64,000 bases of DNA from Halobacillus alkaliphilus. Lineage in GTDB: Bacteria; Bacillota; Bacilli; Bacillales; Halobacillaceae. The position numbers and the translations under genes were made by a program. Where the stretch lies: the NCBI RefSeq assembly GCF_900113125.1, contig NZ_FOOG01000007.1, forward strand, positions 62,001-126,000. Reading direction: 5' to 3'. Below are positions 62,635-64,000 of the stretch, one piece after another (positions within the stretch are counted from its first letter, which is position 1; every line of letters begins with the position of its first letter). The notes under the pieces were generated by a model. That model was given only the letters and a program-made list of their open reading frames with translations. It was not told the origin of the DNA and searched no databases.

Positions 62635-63567
62635 TTACTTACCCCATCGGAGAGCTACGGCGCCCCAGGTGAGTCCGCCACCAAATCCGACAAGTACTAC
62701 TAAATCGTTATCTTTTATTTTACCTGCTTTTACTTCTTCTGACAAAGCCATTGGGATTGATGCAGAAGATGTATTTCCGTATCGTTTCACAGAAGTAGCC
62801 ATCTTATCCTCTGAAATACCCAGGCGTTCGCGTGCAGCTTCCATAATTCTTATATTAGCCTGATGCGGGATTAAATAATCTACATCTTCTTCTTTGAGGC
62901 CAATTTTCTTGACCACGTTCACAGAAGACTCAGGCATTTGTCTTACTGCAAATTTAAACACTTCTCTACCGTTCATGAACAAGGTTTCATCCTGGTACAA
63001 GTGTGGTCCGCCGCTTCCATCAGATCCGAGTTCAAAGGACATAATCCCTTTATCGTCACTGACCGGTCCGATAACCGCTGCGCCTGCTCCGTCTCCGAAT
63101 AGGACGCATGTGTTTCGGTCTTCCCAGTTCGTGATCTTGGATAATTTCTCAACACCTACAACCAGAACATTCTTATAACCGCCGCTTTCAATGAATTGCT
63201 TAGCTGTAATAACACCGTACATAAATCCTGCACAGGCTGCGCTTAGATCCATTGCCGCTACTTTTCTAGCTCCAAGCTGCTCTTGCAACATGGTAGCTAC
63301 AGAAGGGAAAGGCTGGTCAGGCGTAACGGTTGCGACCAGAATCATATCAAGCTCTTGCGCGTCCATGTCGGCATCCTCTAAAGCACTTCTCGCTGCGTTT
63401 ACAGCCATATGAGAAGTGTCTTCCCCGTCTGCCGCGATACGGCGTTCTTCTATTCCAGTTCGGGACCGGATCCATTCATCACTTGTATCCACCATTTTCT
63501 CTAAATCTTGGTTGGTAAGGACTTTTTCTGGAGCGTAGTGACCTACACCCAATATACCTGCGTTCAT
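62635..63567 (-). CDS. fabH: 3-oxoacyl-ACP synthase III FabH
   Basis: 310 residues. Cys-His-Asn triad: [12 protein letters not shown] (Cys near 112), [12 protein letters not shown] (His near 238) and [11 protein letters not shown] (Asn near 268). It starts fatty-acid synthesis by condensing acyl-CoA with malonyl-ACP, and in bacilli prefers branched primers. AAGGGGAT precedes the ATG. Corresponds to fabHA of B. subtilis. Confidence 0.96.
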   Translation of the reverse strand: MNAGILGVGHYAPEKVLTNQDLEKMVDTSDEWIRSRTGIEERRIAADGEDTSHMAVNAARSALEDADMDAQELDMILVATVTPDQPFPSVATMLQEQLGARKVAAMDLSAACAGFMYGVITAKQFIESGGYKNVLVVGVEKLSKITNWEDRNTCVLFGDGAGAAVIGPVSDDKGIMSFELGSDGSGGPHLYQDETLFMNGREVFKFAVRQMPESSVNVVKKIGLKEEDVDYLIPHQANIRIMEAARERLGISEDKMATSVKRYGNTSSASIPMALSEEVKAGKIKDNDLVVLVGFGGGLTWGAVALRWGK

Positions 63568-63612
63568 ATATTCATCCCCTTAAAGGTAAAGTCTGATTTC
63601 TTATATCAATTC

Positions 63613-63629
63613 TTATGACTTGGTACTAA
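63613..63629. promoter_or_regulatory. FapR-like operator of fabH-fabF
   Basis: TTAGTACCAAGTCATAA (minus strand) has the left half TTAGTACC and the TAA end of the FapR inverted repeat. It lies 46 bases before the fabH start, matching the site before fabI. Confidence 0.6.
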
Positions 63630-63737
63630 TTTTAATTCATCTCTTTGGTTTCTGCAAGTAGAAGCTTTTCCAATAATAGGGACGCCCACAAAGAGGAAAC
63701 CCCGCTTACATACAGTACGTATAAGGGGGTGAATGTC

Positions 63738-63935
63738 ATGGCCAATAAACCTCAATCTCCATTCGATCATTTCTGGCAAGGTCCTAATAATCGTAAACAA
63801 GCGGAAGAACCAGAAGAAGAAAAAAAAGAAGAACAGCCATCGGCCGACTGGGGAACAATGTGGGAAGAAGTTAATAAAACATGGAAATCGATCTATCCGA
63901 TGATAAAGCCTATGATTAATAAATTTAAAAAGTAG
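63738..63935 (+). CDS. Small soluble Glu/Lys-rich protein
   Basis: 65 residues, not recognised. MANKPQSPFDHFWQGPNNRKQ start, acidic-basic middle (EEPEEEKKEEQPS), and a tryptophan-containing helix (WGTMWEEVNKTWKSIYPMIKPMINKFKK). AAGGGGGTG precedes ATG 63738. Divergent from fabH. A peptide like this may bind membranes or a partner protein; no function can be given. Confidence 0.65.
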   Translation: MANKPQSPFDHFWQGPNNRKQAEEPEEEKKEEQPSADWGTMWEEVNKTWKSIYPMIKPMINKFKK

Positions 63936-64000
63936 CGGCATTGCTTCATTTTTTTCTTACCATCCAGCCGATTGCTGAATCGAGTAGGAGGAGGTGACTA

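Overview
The window is the chromosome of an endospore-forming Bacillaceae bacterium, most likely a Halobacillus-like moderate halophile. The reasons are: spore coat genes (CotO, CotY/CotZ family, YjcA); a backbone that follows the Bacillus subtilis yjb-yjc region in reverse order (yjcHGF, yjcA, cotZ, cotO, fabI, yjbQ, prpE, yjbO, nadK, yjbM, yjbK, yjbI, yjbH, pepF, coiA, mecA, yjbE, spx, yjbC, oppFDCBA, trpS, yjbA, fabF, fabH); strong AGGAGG ribosome sites with many TTG and GTG starts; and carotenoid-tailoring genes of the type found in pigmented halophilic bacilli. The organism call is an inference from gene content.

Layout. 0-7.8 kb: a membrane protein, a flavodoxin-like protein, a secreted GH31 glucosidase with a perfect 26-bp palindrome over its promoter region, an MFS exporter behind a leader-peptide/terminator arrangement, and a DegV fatty-acid-binding protein. 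7.8-17.4 kb is the accessory region. It holds a membrane-anchored coiled-coil protein with three Ltp (phage superinfection-exclusion type) repeats, a complete matrixin-like metalloprotease with a cysteine switch plus a free-standing copy of its C-terminal domain, a hemerythrin-like protein, a GT2 synthase with an LCP ligase, and a broken lipoprotein. This stretch ends at an intact tRNA-Val(GAC) gene. Copies of the 3' half of that tRNA lie at 12.6 kb (about 56/60 identical) and, more degraded, at 8.2 kb. This looks like one or two islands inserted next to the tRNA, although no integrase gene remains.

17.6-24.8 kb: yjcHGF, a DUF421 protein, an MBL-fold hydrolase, a group of small spore-associated proteins (YjcA, CotZ-like, CotO) and fabI with a FapR-like site. 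25-30 kb: several small membrane proteins (one of only 50 aa), the carotenoid glycosyltransferase/acyltransferase pair crtQ-crtO, and an esterase. 30.66-31.14 kb is an exact-period 21-bp tandem array of about 23 units. 31-41 kb: the YjbQ antiporter, MgtE, a RodA-type SEDS protein, PrpE, then a stress/cofactor block (YjbO, NAD kinase, the small alarmone synthetase YjbM, CYTH protein YjbK, truncated haemoglobin YjbI, Spx adaptor YjbH). 41-51 kb: unknown membrane proteins with one decayed gene, PepF, CoiA, MecA, YjbE, Spx, YjbC and a DUF4015 glycosidase-like protein. Spx, its adaptor YjbH and the ClpC adaptor MecA are all present, so the regulated-proteolysis set is complete here. 51-57 kb: the oligopeptide permease operon oppABCDF, in which oppA is split by one extra A in an A6 run. 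57.4-64 kb: a DUF3899 protein, T-box-controlled trpS, YjbA, an LCP protein, and fabH-fabF behind a second FapR-like site.

The best leads for new biology are the Ltp coiled-coil protein, the bacterial matrixin cassette, the leader-peptide attenuator in front of the MFS exporter, the tRNA-Val-bounded island(s), and the 21-bp array.
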